A stretch of 64,000 nucleotides of DNA from an uncultured Methanolobus sp. (lineage in GTDB: Archaea; Halobacteriota; Methanosarcinia; Methanosarcinales; Methanosarcinaceae), in assembly GCF_963665675.1 (NCBI RefSeq), contig NZ_OY762426.1, positions 1,054,001 through 1,118,000 of the forward strand, given 5' to 3'. Shown one piece after another: positions 36,166 to 45,549 of the stretch (its first letter is position 1; every line of letters begins with the position of its first letter). The translations under genes and the position numbers were made by a program. The notes beneath the pieces were generated by a model, which worked only from the letters and a program-made list of their open reading frames with translations, was not told the origin of the DNA and did not search any database.

Positions 36166-37725
36166 TTACGGAGCCGTTTTTTGTAAATTCTGTTTCAGAT
36201 GCTCGGGGGCTATGGGCAGTTTCAGTGTAAAAGTACTGCCTTTACCATATTCACTCTCCACCTGAATCTCACCGTTGTGCATTTTTGCATATTCCCTGAC
36301 AAGCATCAGGCCAAGTCCTACCCCACCGTGCTTACGACTTGCAGAACCGTCTGCCTGCACAAAAGGTTCGAATATCCGTTCCATATCTTTTTTCTCGATT
36401 CCGATTCCCGTATCTGAAACTGCAAAAAAAACGAATCCTCCTTTCTCCCTGACTGATATTGATATCTTGCCACCCTCAGGGGTGAATTTCAAAGAGTTTT
36501 CCACTATATTGTAAAGCATCTCTGTGACCTTATCAGCATCGGCTATGATCTCTACCAGAGATGGATCGACCATTGAATGTACGCAAATGTTCTTTTTGGC
36601 AAACAGTGAACTTGTCCTGTTAAGGACAATAGACACAACATATTCGGGACTGAAACTTTCATAACTAACATCCATCCTGCCGGATTCGATCATAGACAGA
36701 TCCAGCATTTTATCTATAAGTTCAAGTAACCTGCTCCCACTCTTATTAATAATAGAAAGATAATCCTGCTGCGCATCATTCACTTTACCTGGTATTCCTT
36801 CCAGCAATACCTCCGAGAAACCTATAACAGAGCTCAGAGGGGTTTTCAGTTCGTGGCTGATGTTAGCCAGTAATTCATTCTTATACTGGTTCGCTTCTTC
36901 TGCGGCTATTCTTGCCTTTAACATCTGTTGTTCAGCAAGCTTTCTGCCTGTTATATCAATGCATGTACCAATAGCCCTGTGAGGAACTCCTTTCTTGTCT
37001 ATATCAAATGGCTTTCCGTTACCTGTAACCCATATCCACGTCCCGTCACTTGAGCACATCCTGAAATCCATCTGGAATGTTTTTCTGTTCTGCAGACTCT
37101 CCATCAACCTGGAAATCACAAACATCCGATCATCAGGATGCAAAAGGGATTTCCATGTATCAAATGTCTCCGGCAGCTCACCCGGATGATAGTCAAACAT
37201 CGAGTACCACCCCGGACTGAAATATGCACGGTCCGTATCCATATCCCAGTCCCAGAAGCCCTGGCCGGATACTGCCATGGCAAGCTGCAATCTTTCTTCA
37301 CTTTCTTTTAGTGATCCTTCTGCTTTGTCTTTTGCCATTAAGGCTTCTTTTTTGTCAAGAGCTTCCCTTACTGAAAAAGGTAATCTTTTGATACGATCCT
37401 TGAGAACATAATCAGTCGCACCTTCTTTCATGCATTTTACTGCTGTTTCCTCATTCAGAGAACCGGTAAACACTATAAACGGAAGACTTTTGTCGTGTTC
37501 CAGAAGCAACTTGAGCGCCTGCATTCCATCAAATGAAGGAAGACTATAATCGGAAATGATAAGATCAGGTTTGAATTCGTTTAGCTCTTTTAGAAATTCA
37601 TTGGCCGTTTCCACCCTTCGTGAACTGAAGAGCAAGCCATCTTTATGCAGTATCCTTTCAGCCAGTTCCGTATCAGACGGAACATCTTCCACAAACAATA
37701 TTCGCAGGTTCGAGTCGCTTGTCAT
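36166..37725 (-). CDS. Receiver-PAS-histidine kinase
   Basis: 519 residues, soluble. Receiver domain (about 8-125) with the acidic pair in FVEDVPSD, phosphoacceptor in LIISDYSLPS (about 59), and Lys in DYVLKDR; PAS with PAC (about 150-275, FWDWDMDTD); HisKA with SHELKTPLSSV (His about 300); HATPase with ENSLKFT, DTGIGIE and GVGLGLML. Unlike the kinases at 1-4314 the receiver is complete, so it probably accepts a phosphoryl group. It lies 3 bases after the response regulator gene and forms a signalling operon with the two genes upstream. Confidence 0.9.
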   Translation of the reverse strand: MTSDSNLRILFVEDVPSDTELAERILHKDGLLFSSRRVETANEFLKELNEFKPDLIISDYSLPSFDGMQALKLLLEHDKSLPFIVFTGSLNEETAVKCMKEGATDYVLKDRIKRLPFSVREALDKKEALMAKDKAEGSLKESEERLQLAMAVSGQGFWDWDMDTDRAYFSPGWYSMFDYHPGELPETFDTWKSLLHPDDRMFVISRLMESLQNRKTFQMDFRMCSSDGTWIWVTGNGKPFDIDKKGVPHRAIGTCIDITGRKLAEQQMLKARIAAEEANQYKNELLANISHELKTPLSSVIGFSEVLLEGIPGKVNDAQQDYLSIINKSGSRLLELIDKMLDLSMIESGRMDVSYESFSPEYVVSIVLNRTSSLFAKKNICVHSMVDPSLVEIIADADKVTEMLYNIVENSLKFTPEGGKISISVREKGGFVFFAVSDTGIGIEKKDMERIFEPFVQADGSASRKHGGVGLGLMLVREYAKMHNGEIQVESEYGKGSTFTLKLPIAPEHLKQNLQKTAP

Positions 37726-37728
37726 ATA

Positions 37729-38184
37729 TTAGTCCTTCATATAGCTGGGACATTCGTTCATGAGTAACCAGTAGAAACCAATATTGCGGATGGCCTCCAC
37801 GAAGTTATCAAAATCCACCGGTTTTACGATATAACTATTAACTCCCAGTCGGTAACTTTCAACAACATCACATTCTTCCTTTGAGGACGTGAGCATTACT
37901 ACTGGAATCATTTTTTTTTCAGGATCACTCTTTATTACCTTCAAAACCTCAAGACCATCCATTTTCGGAAGTTTCAGGTCAAGTAATATAAGACGGGGGT
38001 TCACACCTGGATCACGATCTGCAAATTCACCTCTGCCATACAGGTAATCAAGAGCCAGTTTCCCGTCCCCAAGAACAACAATATTGTTTGCAATGTTGTT
38101 CTTTTTCAATGCCCTAAGAGTTAATTCCATATCATTTGGATTGTCCTCTACCAGTACTATTTCTATTTCATTCTCCACGCACAT
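37729..38184 (-). CDS. Rcp1-like single-domain response regulator
   Basis: About 151 residues, one receiver domain: acidic pair in VLVEDNPND, phosphoacceptor in LILLDLKLPKMDG (about 67), Thr/Ser in MLTSSKEE and Lys in YIVKPVDF. No output domain, so it works by protein contact, as Rcp1 does with its phytochrome kinase. ATG 38184 lies just inside the end of the giant kinase gene, implying coupling; GTG 38193 is a possible alternative. The likely phosphodonor is the kinase upstream. Confidence 0.88.
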   Translation of the reverse strand: MCVENEIEIVLVEDNPNDMELTLRALKKNNIANNIVVLGDGKLALDYLYGRGEFADRDPGVNPRLILLDLKLPKMDGLEVLKVIKSDPEKKMIPVVMLTSSKEECDVVESYRLGVNSYIVKPVDFDNFVEAIRNIGFYWLLMNECPSYMKD

Positions 38185-41100
38185 CTCCTCCACTTTTTAC
38201 AGGTAATGAAAAGTAAAAGGTAGCCCCTTTATCAGGTTCCCCCTCTGCCCATACATCTCCGCCATGTCTTCTTGCTATACGTTGTACAATGGCAAGTCCC
38301 ACACCCGTACCCGGAAATTCTTTCTCACTGTGCAAGCGCTGGAATATACCAAAGAGCTTATGGGCATACTTAGGATCAAAACCCACACCATTGTCTTTTA
38401 CATAATAAATGTTCATTCCATCTTCAGTATAAGCCCCTACTTCTATAATACCCACATCCTGCGATGAGCTGTACTTGATGGCATTGGACAACAGATTTGT
38501 CCATATTTGTTTTGTAAGAGCCGGGTCTGCATAGCTATCCGGCAGATCAGAAACATTGAACTCTATGTTCTTTTTGTTTTCACTTGCCATCAGATCACTG
38601 TAAACTGAATCTACCATAGCATTCATGCTTATAAGAGCAAGATTCATCTCGTTTCTCCCAACCCTGGAAAGTCCCAGAAGGTCTGTGATCAGTTTATCCA
38701 TTTTCTGCGTATTGGTTCTTATCACATTGAAAAGACGCTTTCCTTCATCATCAAAAAGTTCCCCATAGTCCTCTGTGATAATCCTTGAAAAACCGTCAAT
38801 AGCCCTCAAAGGAGAACGCAGGTCGTGGGACACGGAGTAAGTGAAAGCTTCAAGTTCCTTATTGGCAGCCTCCAACTGGGAAGTGCGTTCAGCTACACGC
38901 CCTTCAAGTTCATCTGCATGCTGGCGAACCTGATCGTTCAGGCGCGAATGATGAATAGCTATTGAAAGCTGGTTTGCAATTTCTTCGACTATCTCCTGAT
39001 GGTCTTTTGTGAAAAAACCGGGTTTAAAATCAGCCAGATTAAGAATGCCTATTAGTTTTCCTTCTATAGTAAGTGGTGCACTGAGAGCTGATCGCATCCC
39101 CTCTTTAACAAGAATTGAAGCCATCGGTGATGTGTACCCGACTGATGCTTTTAAATCAGGAAACAGCAGAACTTTGCCTGCCTGTAATTGTTCCAGCCTT
39201 TTATTTTTATTTAGTTTTGTTTGTTGACCTTCTTTTATTTGAGATTCATAGCTTGAATCTACAGCAAAGATCGATGCCCTGCTAACATTGTCATTTATCA
39301 ACATCACACGAGCAAAAGAACAGGACATAAGATTACGTAAATGCTTTAGTACCTTATTAGCAACCTGTTCTGCGGAAGAAGAAGATATTATACCCTTATC
39401 AATATCATGAAGCAGATTCAGCCTTTCAGTATAATTGACTACTTCTTCTTCTACCTTTTTACGATAGTCAATATCCTCTACCATACCAATAAAATACAAA
39501 GGTTTACCTTCAGAAGAATGAACAATTGCAACGGTCACATTGACCCATATAATGCTCCCATCCTTGCGAACATAGCGTTTTTCCATGGAATAATCATTTA
39601 GCTGTCCTGTAAGAAGTTTATCTACATACGGAAGCTCTTTTTGGAGGTCTTCCGAATAAGAAATGGCCGGGAAGTTCATCTTCACAAGTTCTTCACTGGC
39701 ATATCCTGTGATATCACAAAACCGCTGATTCACCTGGATAAAATAGCCATCCAGACTAGCCTGGCACATACCCACAGCCGCCTGTTCAAATGTGGCACGG
39801 AAGCGTTCCTCACTATCACGAAGTGAAATGAACAGTTCATCGCGTTCATTCAGGGTTCTTGCAAGCTTGACATTGATATAACTTAAGGAGGAGATCAGGT
39901 TGGTCAGAAGGGAGTAATAGGTCATCAGTGAGTCCACTTTTTCCCTGCTCCAGCGTGGGACTCTGTCAAGTGCTTCCAAGTATTCCCTCTCATCAAAGCC
40001 ATATTTTTTTGCCTGGAGCCTGAATGTTTCATAGGGTATCTCTTCATCATCAAGGAAAAACTGGCCAACATACAGGTTACCTATATGGACACCACCCAGA
40101 ACTATGGGAGTAACCATATCCCACATATTATTCTTGCACTTGTAGGACTTGTATGTCCCGGGTTCTACATCATAGGTTAGCTCGATATCACTTTCAATAC
40201 AATGCTTGCAAGCTTCAGGATGAGCCCTATGGAATTTTGTGCATATGTCCTGCCACCCGACAGCTACCAGAACATTGCCCTTGAGATCAAGTATAGCCAT
40301 TCCCCCAATATGGGTGAGCTGGTAAAAATTATCCACTAGTTTTTGCAGGGACTCGATGTCGATTATATCAGCAAGGTCCAGTTCCCCTATATCCCCCTCC
40401 GGTTCCAGAATGGCATTCAACTTACGCCTTACACGATTCTCACTTTCATGCAGAGCGTTTTCGATTTGTTTACGTTCTGTGATATCCTGTACCGTACCGA
40501 TTATCCTGATGGGCTGTCCACCTTCGTCAAAAATAACTTCACCTAGTTCATGAACAACGCGCTCTGATCCGTCAGGAAGGATTATTCTGTGGTCAATAAC
40601 GTACGCTTCATTCTCATACAGTGCCCTGTTCACACTATCCTGAACAAGACCCCTGTCATCCGGATGAACAAAAGTTAAAAATAAATCATACGTACACTCG
40701 AATTCCTGTGGACTGTACCCGAATATACGATAAATCTCATCTGACCAGCACAGGTTATTATTTGTAATATCCAGATTCCAGTTACCGACATGTGCAACAC
40801 GTTGAGCCTCTGAGAGGCTCTTTTCACTTTCACGCAACCTGTCAGCATCCAGTTTTCTTTCAGTAATGTCCTGCATGGCTCCGGTTAATTTCACAACTTT
40901 ACCATCTTTCAGGACCGGACGAGCAAGAGTACGCACCCACTTGTTCACACCGTCTGCAGAGATCAGTTCCAGTTCAAGATCATAAGGTTCAGCGTTATCA
41001 ATCGCATCCTGGATGGCAGCCTGAATTACCTCTTTTGATTCCGATACAAAGAAACTTATTCCAATATCCTTATTTGTAGGGTCATCGGGATCTACACCGT

Positions 41101-43636
41101 GAATTCTGGCAATTTCAGGGGTCCATGTTCCTTCACCTGTACTGACATCAAACTCCCATCCGCCAATCTTTGCAATGTCACCAACTTCGTTAAGAAGGCG
41201 CTCCTGTTTGTGAAGAACAATTTCCACATTTTTGCGGTCAGTGATATCCTGCATTGAACCAATTACTTTTTCTACATTGCCATTATTGAATACCGGCCGG
41301 CCACTGGCACGTACCCATTTATGATTACCTTTTGCGGAGATAATCTCTAATTCAAAATCATATGATTCACCTTTTTCAAAAGAATTCCTGACAGCTTTTT
41401 CTATAATACTTCTGGATTCCGGTACGTAATAAGTCAGGGCGGAATTCAGGTCCAGATACGTTTCATTTTCCTGATCAAGATCATATATCTTGAATATTTC
41501 CGGAGTCCATGTGACATTACCGGATTCAACATCAAAACTCCAGCCTCCGATATTTGCGATCTCACTTACCTCATCAAGCAATGATTTACTTTTCTTTAAT
41601 TCATTCTCAGCATTTTTAAGCTCAGTAATATCCCTGAATACTGTCAACATATATTTTTCAGCATCGGTTGAGATTATATCCCCTGATATAATAACTGAAA
41701 GTAAGTCGCCCTTTTTAGTACGGACTACAGCTTCAAAATTTCTTACGATCCCATCATTCTTTAGATGGCTCACATACTGATTACTGATCTCAGGATCAGA
41801 CCAGATCTCAAGTTCATGGATTGAGAAGCCAATTATCATGTCAATTTTAAAGTCTTTATTTTTCAGAAAGCTATCATTCACGTTAATGATAGTACCGTCA
41901 AAAGATGACACCATTATACCATCCGGTACGGTATTAAATACTGTGGAGAACATTTCTTCAGACTTTATAAGGGCGCTTTCTGTCTTTTTACGCTCCGTAA
42001 TATCACGCGCAATTATGAGGATACTGGGTCTGAGGCCTTCTTCTTCCATAGGAACAGAGCTTACCTCTACAGGGATCTCATTTCCATTTTTATCAACGAA
42101 CACGGTTTCGTAAAGATATTTATCCCGTTCATTTTCAAGACGCTGCACCCTGCGTTTTTTCATTATTTCTATCTCTTCAGGAGCAACAAACTGGGTAACA
42201 TTCCTTGAGAGAAGTTCTTCTTCAGTATAGCCACTGAATTCCACTGCTATACGATTTGCATAGAGCACCTTTCCTTCCAGGTCATGGACAATAATAAAAT
42301 CCCGTGCAGTATCGGTAAGTAAGCGATACCTGCTCTCACTTTCAAGGAGAGCGTTTTCTGTCTTTTTATTCTCAGTAATATCCCTCACGCTGGCAAGAAT
42401 GTACTTCTGGTCGTCCAGCATGATAGAGTTAGCATTGATATCTACGGGAAATTCAGTTCCATCCCTGCGGACGTGCGTCCAATGAAACTGCATTCCATGA
42501 TCCGGAAGATTTTTCATTCGAGACTCTGATGTCTCTCTGAGACCGGAGGGAGAAAGTTCACAAGCAGTCATACTCAATAACTGATCCCTTGGATATCCAT
42601 AAAGATCCTCAGCAACCTTATTTGCGTCCAGTATCTCACCATTTTCATCAATCAGGAACAGCGAGTCTGAGTTATTATCAAATAATTGTCTATAGCGGCT
42701 TTCCGATTCTTTTAAGGAAGCTGTGCGTTCAGTTACTTTTTTCCGCAGAGAAAGATTCTTACTTAAAATGACATAAACAAGCGATGCTAATAGTAGAGAA
42801 ATAACAATACCTGCTTTCAGGAAAATACCCAGTGGTTTTTCAATAGATGATGACCACCCTTTCTCAGGAACAGCCGCAAGTTCCCAGCCACCTCCCGGAA
42901 AAGAGATATGATAAATAAGTGGGTCTTCCAGGAAGACTTCATCAGACCCAAATAACAATTGCCCTGAGCTATCATGTAAAGACAACTTAATGTCATCTTC
43001 CGTACTGTTAATTCCCGAAACTTCCATTAGAGAAGAAAAATCCAGAGATATGACAGTTATGCCCCAGAGTGAATCATTTATATAGATGGCTTTCCTTGCC
43101 ACCACAGCAAGACCACCCTGTCGCAGTTCATATGGGTCAGTTATTATCAGGTCACCTGTCTGAATTGCTTCCTGAACAGCATCTCTCACATACGGACGTT
43201 CCTCATTGATCAGATCATTAAAGGTCCTTGAACCTGAAGTCCCATTACAGGCTTCCGGATAAACATACTCTTCATTGAAAACAGGAAATAGGCGTATCAT
43301 CCGAATCTCTGGGGAACCGGAATAAATACCTGATGCAAATATCTGGAAATTATTATCTAAATCTTCTTTTGAAGGATTTGTTCTTACAAAAGCCCCCATA
43401 CTGTCTATATGAGCAACATTGTGGTTGATAAGTGTTGAAAGCGAATTACCATAAGGAATGAGCTGCTTTTCAAGCTGAAATTTTTGATCTACCAGCAGGT
43501 TTTCCTCATATATAGTACTGGCCTCCCAGAGCATGAACATCAATAGAACTAAGGTTAATGCTGCACCTAGCAACGCTATATGACCCTGCCTTATACGTGG
43601 CAGGGCACCCGACGTCTTTCTAGACCCACCGGACAT
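38168..43636 (-). CDS. Giant membrane sensor kinase: CHASE, seven PAS, PocR, GAF, HisKA, HATPase
   Basis: About 1822 residues from ATG 43636 (GTG 43648 would add four). TM1 about 20-40, extracytoplasmic CHASE-type domain about 70-200, TM2 about 270-293, then PAS domains at about 315-430, 437-555, 562-680, 690-805, 815-930, 945-1060, a PocR ligand-binding domain (about 1085-1250) with cysteines in CTKFHRAHPEACKHC, a seventh PAS (about 1265-1375), GAF (about 1400-1545), HisKA (SHDLRSPLRA) and HATPase (SNAIKYS, DNGVGFD, GTGVGLAI). PocR domains bind small organics or metals. PAS4 and PAS5 are alike, indicating internal duplication. First gene of the signalling operon. Confidence 0.9.
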   Translation of the reverse strand: MSGGSRKTSGALPRIRQGHIALLGAALTLVLLMFMLWEASTIYEENLLVDQKFQLEKQLIPYGNSLSTLINHNVAHIDSMGAFVRTNPSKEDLDNNFQIFASGIYSGSPEIRMIRLFPVFNEEYVYPEACNGTSGSRTFNDLINEERPYVRDAVQEAIQTGDLIITDPYELRQGGLAVVARKAIYINDSLWGITVISLDFSSLMEVSGINSTEDDIKLSLHDSSGQLLFGSDEVFLEDPLIYHISFPGGGWELAAVPEKGWSSSIEKPLGIFLKAGIVISLLLASLVYVILSKNLSLRKKVTERTASLKESESRYRQLFDNNSDSLFLIDENGEILDANKVAEDLYGYPRDQLLSMTACELSPSGLRETSESRMKNLPDHGMQFHWTHVRRDGTEFPVDINANSIMLDDQKYILASVRDITENKKTENALLESESRYRLLTDTARDFIIVHDLEGKVLYANRIAVEFSGYTEEELLSRNVTQFVAPEEIEIMKKRRVQRLENERDKYLYETVFVDKNGNEIPVEVSSVPMEEEGLRPSILIIARDITERKKTESALIKSEEMFSTVFNTVPDGIMVSSFDGTIINVNDSFLKNKDFKIDMIIGFSIHELEIWSDPEISNQYVSHLKNDGIVRNFEAVVRTKKGDLLSVIISGDIISTDAEKYMLTVFRDITELKNAENELKKSKSLLDEVSEIANIGGWSFDVESGNVTWTPEIFKIYDLDQENETYLDLNSALTYYVPESRSIIEKAVRNSFEKGESYDFELEIISAKGNHKWVRASGRPVFNNGNVEKVIGSMQDITDRKNVEIVLHKQERLLNEVGDIAKIGGWEFDVSTGEGTWTPEIARIHGVDPDDPTNKDIGISFFVSESKEVIQAAIQDAIDNAEPYDLELELISADGVNKWVRTLARPVLKDGKVVKLTGAMQDITERKLDADRLRESEKSLSEAQRVAHVGNWNLDITNNNLCWSDEIYRIFGYSPQEFECTYDLFLTFVHPDDRGLVQDSVNRALYENEAYVIDHRIILPDGSERVVHELGEVIFDEGGQPIRIIGTVQDITERKQIENALHESENRVRRKLNAILEPEGDIGELDLADIIDIESLQKLVDNFYQLTHIGGMAILDLKGNVLVAVGWQDICTKFHRAHPEACKHCIESDIELTYDVEPGTYKSYKCKNNMWDMVTPIVLGGVHIGNLYVGQFFLDDEEIPYETFRLQAKKYGFDEREYLEALDRVPRWSREKVDSLMTYYSLLTNLISSLSYINVKLARTLNERDELFISLRDSEERFRATFEQAAVGMCQASLDGYFIQVNQRFCDITGYASEELVKMNFPAISYSEDLQKELPYVDKLLTGQLNDYSMEKRYVRKDGSIIWVNVTVAIVHSSEGKPLYFIGMVEDIDYRKKVEEEVVNYTERLNLLHDIDKGIISSSSAEQVANKVLKHLRNLMSCSFARVMLINDNVSRASIFAVDSSYESQIKEGQQTKLNKNKRLEQLQAGKVLLFPDLKASVGYTSPMASILVKEGMRSALSAPLTIEGKLIGILNLADFKPGFFTKDHQEIVEEIANQLSIAIHHSRLNDQVRQHADELEGRVAERTSQLEAANKELEAFTYSVSHDLRSPLRAIDGFSRIITEDYGELFDDEGKRLFNVIRTNTQKMDKLITDLLGLSRVGRNEMNLALISMNAMVDSVYSDLMASENKKNIEFNVSDLPDSYADPALTKQIWTNLLSNAIKYSSSQDVGIIEVGAYTEDGMNIYYVKDNGVGFDPKYAHKLFGIFQRLHSEKEFPGTGVGLAIVQRIARRHGGDVWAEGEPDKGATFYFSLPVKSGGDVRGE

Positions 43637-43942
43637 TCCCTTTAGCACTCCTTAATATGTTTCCGATTTTAATGCAGGGGACACCCGAATTGAGATTTAT
43701 AATCTTAGCAAACTAAAAATCAGGTTTCATTCATAGTCCCCAGGAAGGTGATAAAATACCAAAACATTTTCACACTTTACCCGATAAAAGAAAGATAGAA
43801 TGTACTCATAAATAAATTTTGTCATACACAAAGTATATAAAAAATGATGCAGACAAAATCCGAGGATACGAATAATGAGAACACATAAATAGCTTGATAG
43901 AGTATGCTGTATAGGATTTTTGAAATCTTATGTCAGCAATTT
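43637..43942. other. Divergent intergenic region before tRNA-Cys
   Basis: AT-rich, no gene seen. It contains a good TATA-like GTATATAAA at 43833-43841 and ACATAAATA near 43883; one of these may drive the tRNA-cysS unit or a longer leader. Confidence 0.4.
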
Positions 43943-44015
43943 GCCGAGATGACAGAGTGGCTAATGTGACCGCCTGCAGAGCGGTTTTCCGGGAGTTCGA
44001 ATCTCTCTCTCGGCA
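43943..44015 (+). tRNA. tRNA-Cys (GCA)
   Basis: Folds as a cloverleaf: acceptor GCCGAGA/TCTCGGC (43943-43949 and 44008-44014), anticodon stem ACCGC/GCGGT with loop CTGCAGA and anticodon GCA at 43976-43978, T stem GGGAG/CTCTC with loop TTCGAAT, and G18-G19 in the D loop. No intron and no encoded CCA. The discriminator base is A at 44015, whereas tRNA-Cys normally has U73; base -1 is T and could pair with it. D stem begins A10-U25. It lies 14 bases before cysS. Confidence 0.9.
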
Positions 44016-44029
44016 TTCTATTAATCAGG

Positions 44030-45475
44030 GTGTCTACTGTGGTACTTAGAGTTTACAATACATTGACAAGGGAAACTGAAGATTTTGTGCCCCTGCAAGA
44101 CAAGAAAGTAAATATGTACGTTTGCGGACCCACAGTTTATGACCACTGTCATCTGGGACACGCCAGAAGTTACGTTTCTTTTGATGTCATCAGGCGCTAT
44201 CTTGTCTACAGAGGATACGACGTTAATTATGTTTCAAATATCACTGATGTCGATGATAAGGTAATAGACAAAGCAAAGGAAAGTGGTGAGGATACCTTTG
44301 AACTCTCAAGAAAATTCACTGAATCTTTTGAAGAGGACATGCAAACCCTGAAGGTCATGGAACCTGACACCCGCCCAAAGGTTACAGAACACATCGAAGA
44401 TATCATAGATACAGTGGCAAGACTTATAGACAACGGTGCAGCATACGCGACCCAAAAAGGAAACGTTTACTATGACCTTGAAAAGTCTGCAGACAGGATA
44501 GGCATACTCAGCCACCAGACAGTTGAGGGATTAATGGAAGGATCAGGATGCCGGATTGACGTGGAGGATGACAAAAGATTCCAGCTTGATTTTGTGCTCT
44601 GGAAAAACTCACCAGAGTGCGAACCCGGATGGGATAGTCCATGGGGCAGGGGCAGACCGGGATGGCACATAGAATGCTCGGTAATGTCCATGAAATACTG
44701 CTCTGAACAACTGGATATTCACGGTGGCGGACTGGACCTTATTTTCCCGCATCATGAAGCTGAGATACACCAGTCCGAAAGCTGCACAGGAATGCATCCT
44801 TTCAGCAAGTACTGGATGCACAATGGTTTCCTGACCATTGATAAGGAGAAGATGTCAAAGTCCCTTGGAAATTTTTTTACCATTAAAGAGGTGCTTGCTA
44901 AATTCGCTCCGGGAATTATCAGGTTCTTCATCGTTTATACTCACTACAGAAGCACCATTGACTTTAGCGAGGATGCACTGGTAGAAGCCGGGAGAGCAAG
45001 AAAAAGATTATTGAACACCATCTCAAACGTTAAACGTGCTGTCTCTGAAGCACCTGAAACTGAAAACGATTGTGGCCTTTCAGAACTGATAGATGAAACA
45101 AGAACCTCGTTTATTGAATCGATGGATGATGATTTCAACACCAGAGAAGCCATAGGCAATCTTTTTGTATTCAGCCGTAAGGTCAATTCCATAATAGCAA
45201 GTGAAAAGCCCAGGAAAGCATCACTTGAAAAAGTGCTTGATTTCTTTTCAGAAATAAACGAGGTGCTGGGAATCTTTGAAGATGATAGTAATTCCTGTTC
45301 AGAAGAACAAAGCAATGGACTGTCAGATGATGAGATCAATGAATTGATAGACCTCCGGGAAAAAGCACGTGCTGAAAAGAACTGGGCAAAAGCTGATGCC
45401 ATACGTGATGAACTGGAAGAGAAAGACATCATCATAGAAGATGGGAAAGAAGGCGTCAGGTGGAGACGGAAATAG
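44030..45475 (+). CDS. cysS: Cysteinyl-tRNA synthetase
   Basis: 481 residues, class I synthetase. Marks: zinc ligand and HIGH region YVCGPTVYDHCHLGHARSY (about 29-47), WHIECSVM (about 216), DLIFPHHEAE (about 239), KMSKSLGN (about 277-284), and a C-terminal DALR-like helical domain. GTG 44030 follows CAGG only 15 bases after the tRNA-Cys gene, so enzyme and substrate tRNA are probably co-transcribed. Methanosarcinaceae often also charge tRNA-Cys through SepRS/SepCysS. Confidence 0.95.
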   Translation: MSTVVLRVYNTLTRETEDFVPLQDKKVNMYVCGPTVYDHCHLGHARSYVSFDVIRRYLVYRGYDVNYVSNITDVDDKVIDKAKESGEDTFELSRKFTESFEEDMQTLKVMEPDTRPKVTEHIEDIIDTVARLIDNGAAYATQKGNVYYDLEKSADRIGILSHQTVEGLMEGSGCRIDVEDDKRFQLDFVLWKNSPECEPGWDSPWGRGRPGWHIECSVMSMKYCSEQLDIHGGGLDLIFPHHEAEIHQSESCTGMHPFSKYWMHNGFLTIDKEKMSKSLGNFFTIKEVLAKFAPGIIRFFIVYTHYRSTIDFSEDALVEAGRARKRLLNTISNVKRAVSEAPETENDCGLSELIDETRTSFIESMDDDFNTREAIGNLFVFSRKVNSIIASEKPRKASLEKVLDFFSEINEVLGIFEDDSNSCSEEQSNGLSDDEINELIDLREKARAEKNWAKADAIRDELEEKDIIIEDGKEGVRWRRK

Positions 45476-45521
45476 CCTTACCTTAGTAATCAATTAACCA
45501 GATAATAGTTTGAAAAATAGT

Positions 45522-45545
45522 GGTGGTGGACACCACCTTTTCTTA
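45522..45545. terminator. Bidirectional terminator between cysS and the membrane protein gene
   Basis: GGTGGTG/CACCACC stem (45522-45528, 45531-45537) followed by TTTTCTT and preceded by GAAAAATA, so it can serve both convergent genes. Confidence 0.65.
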
Positions 45546-45549
45546 AAAG

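Noticed and set aside
45470..45472. UAG stop of cysS as pyrrolysine codon
   Set aside because: The synthetase is complete at this point and the extension is a short unconserved tail.
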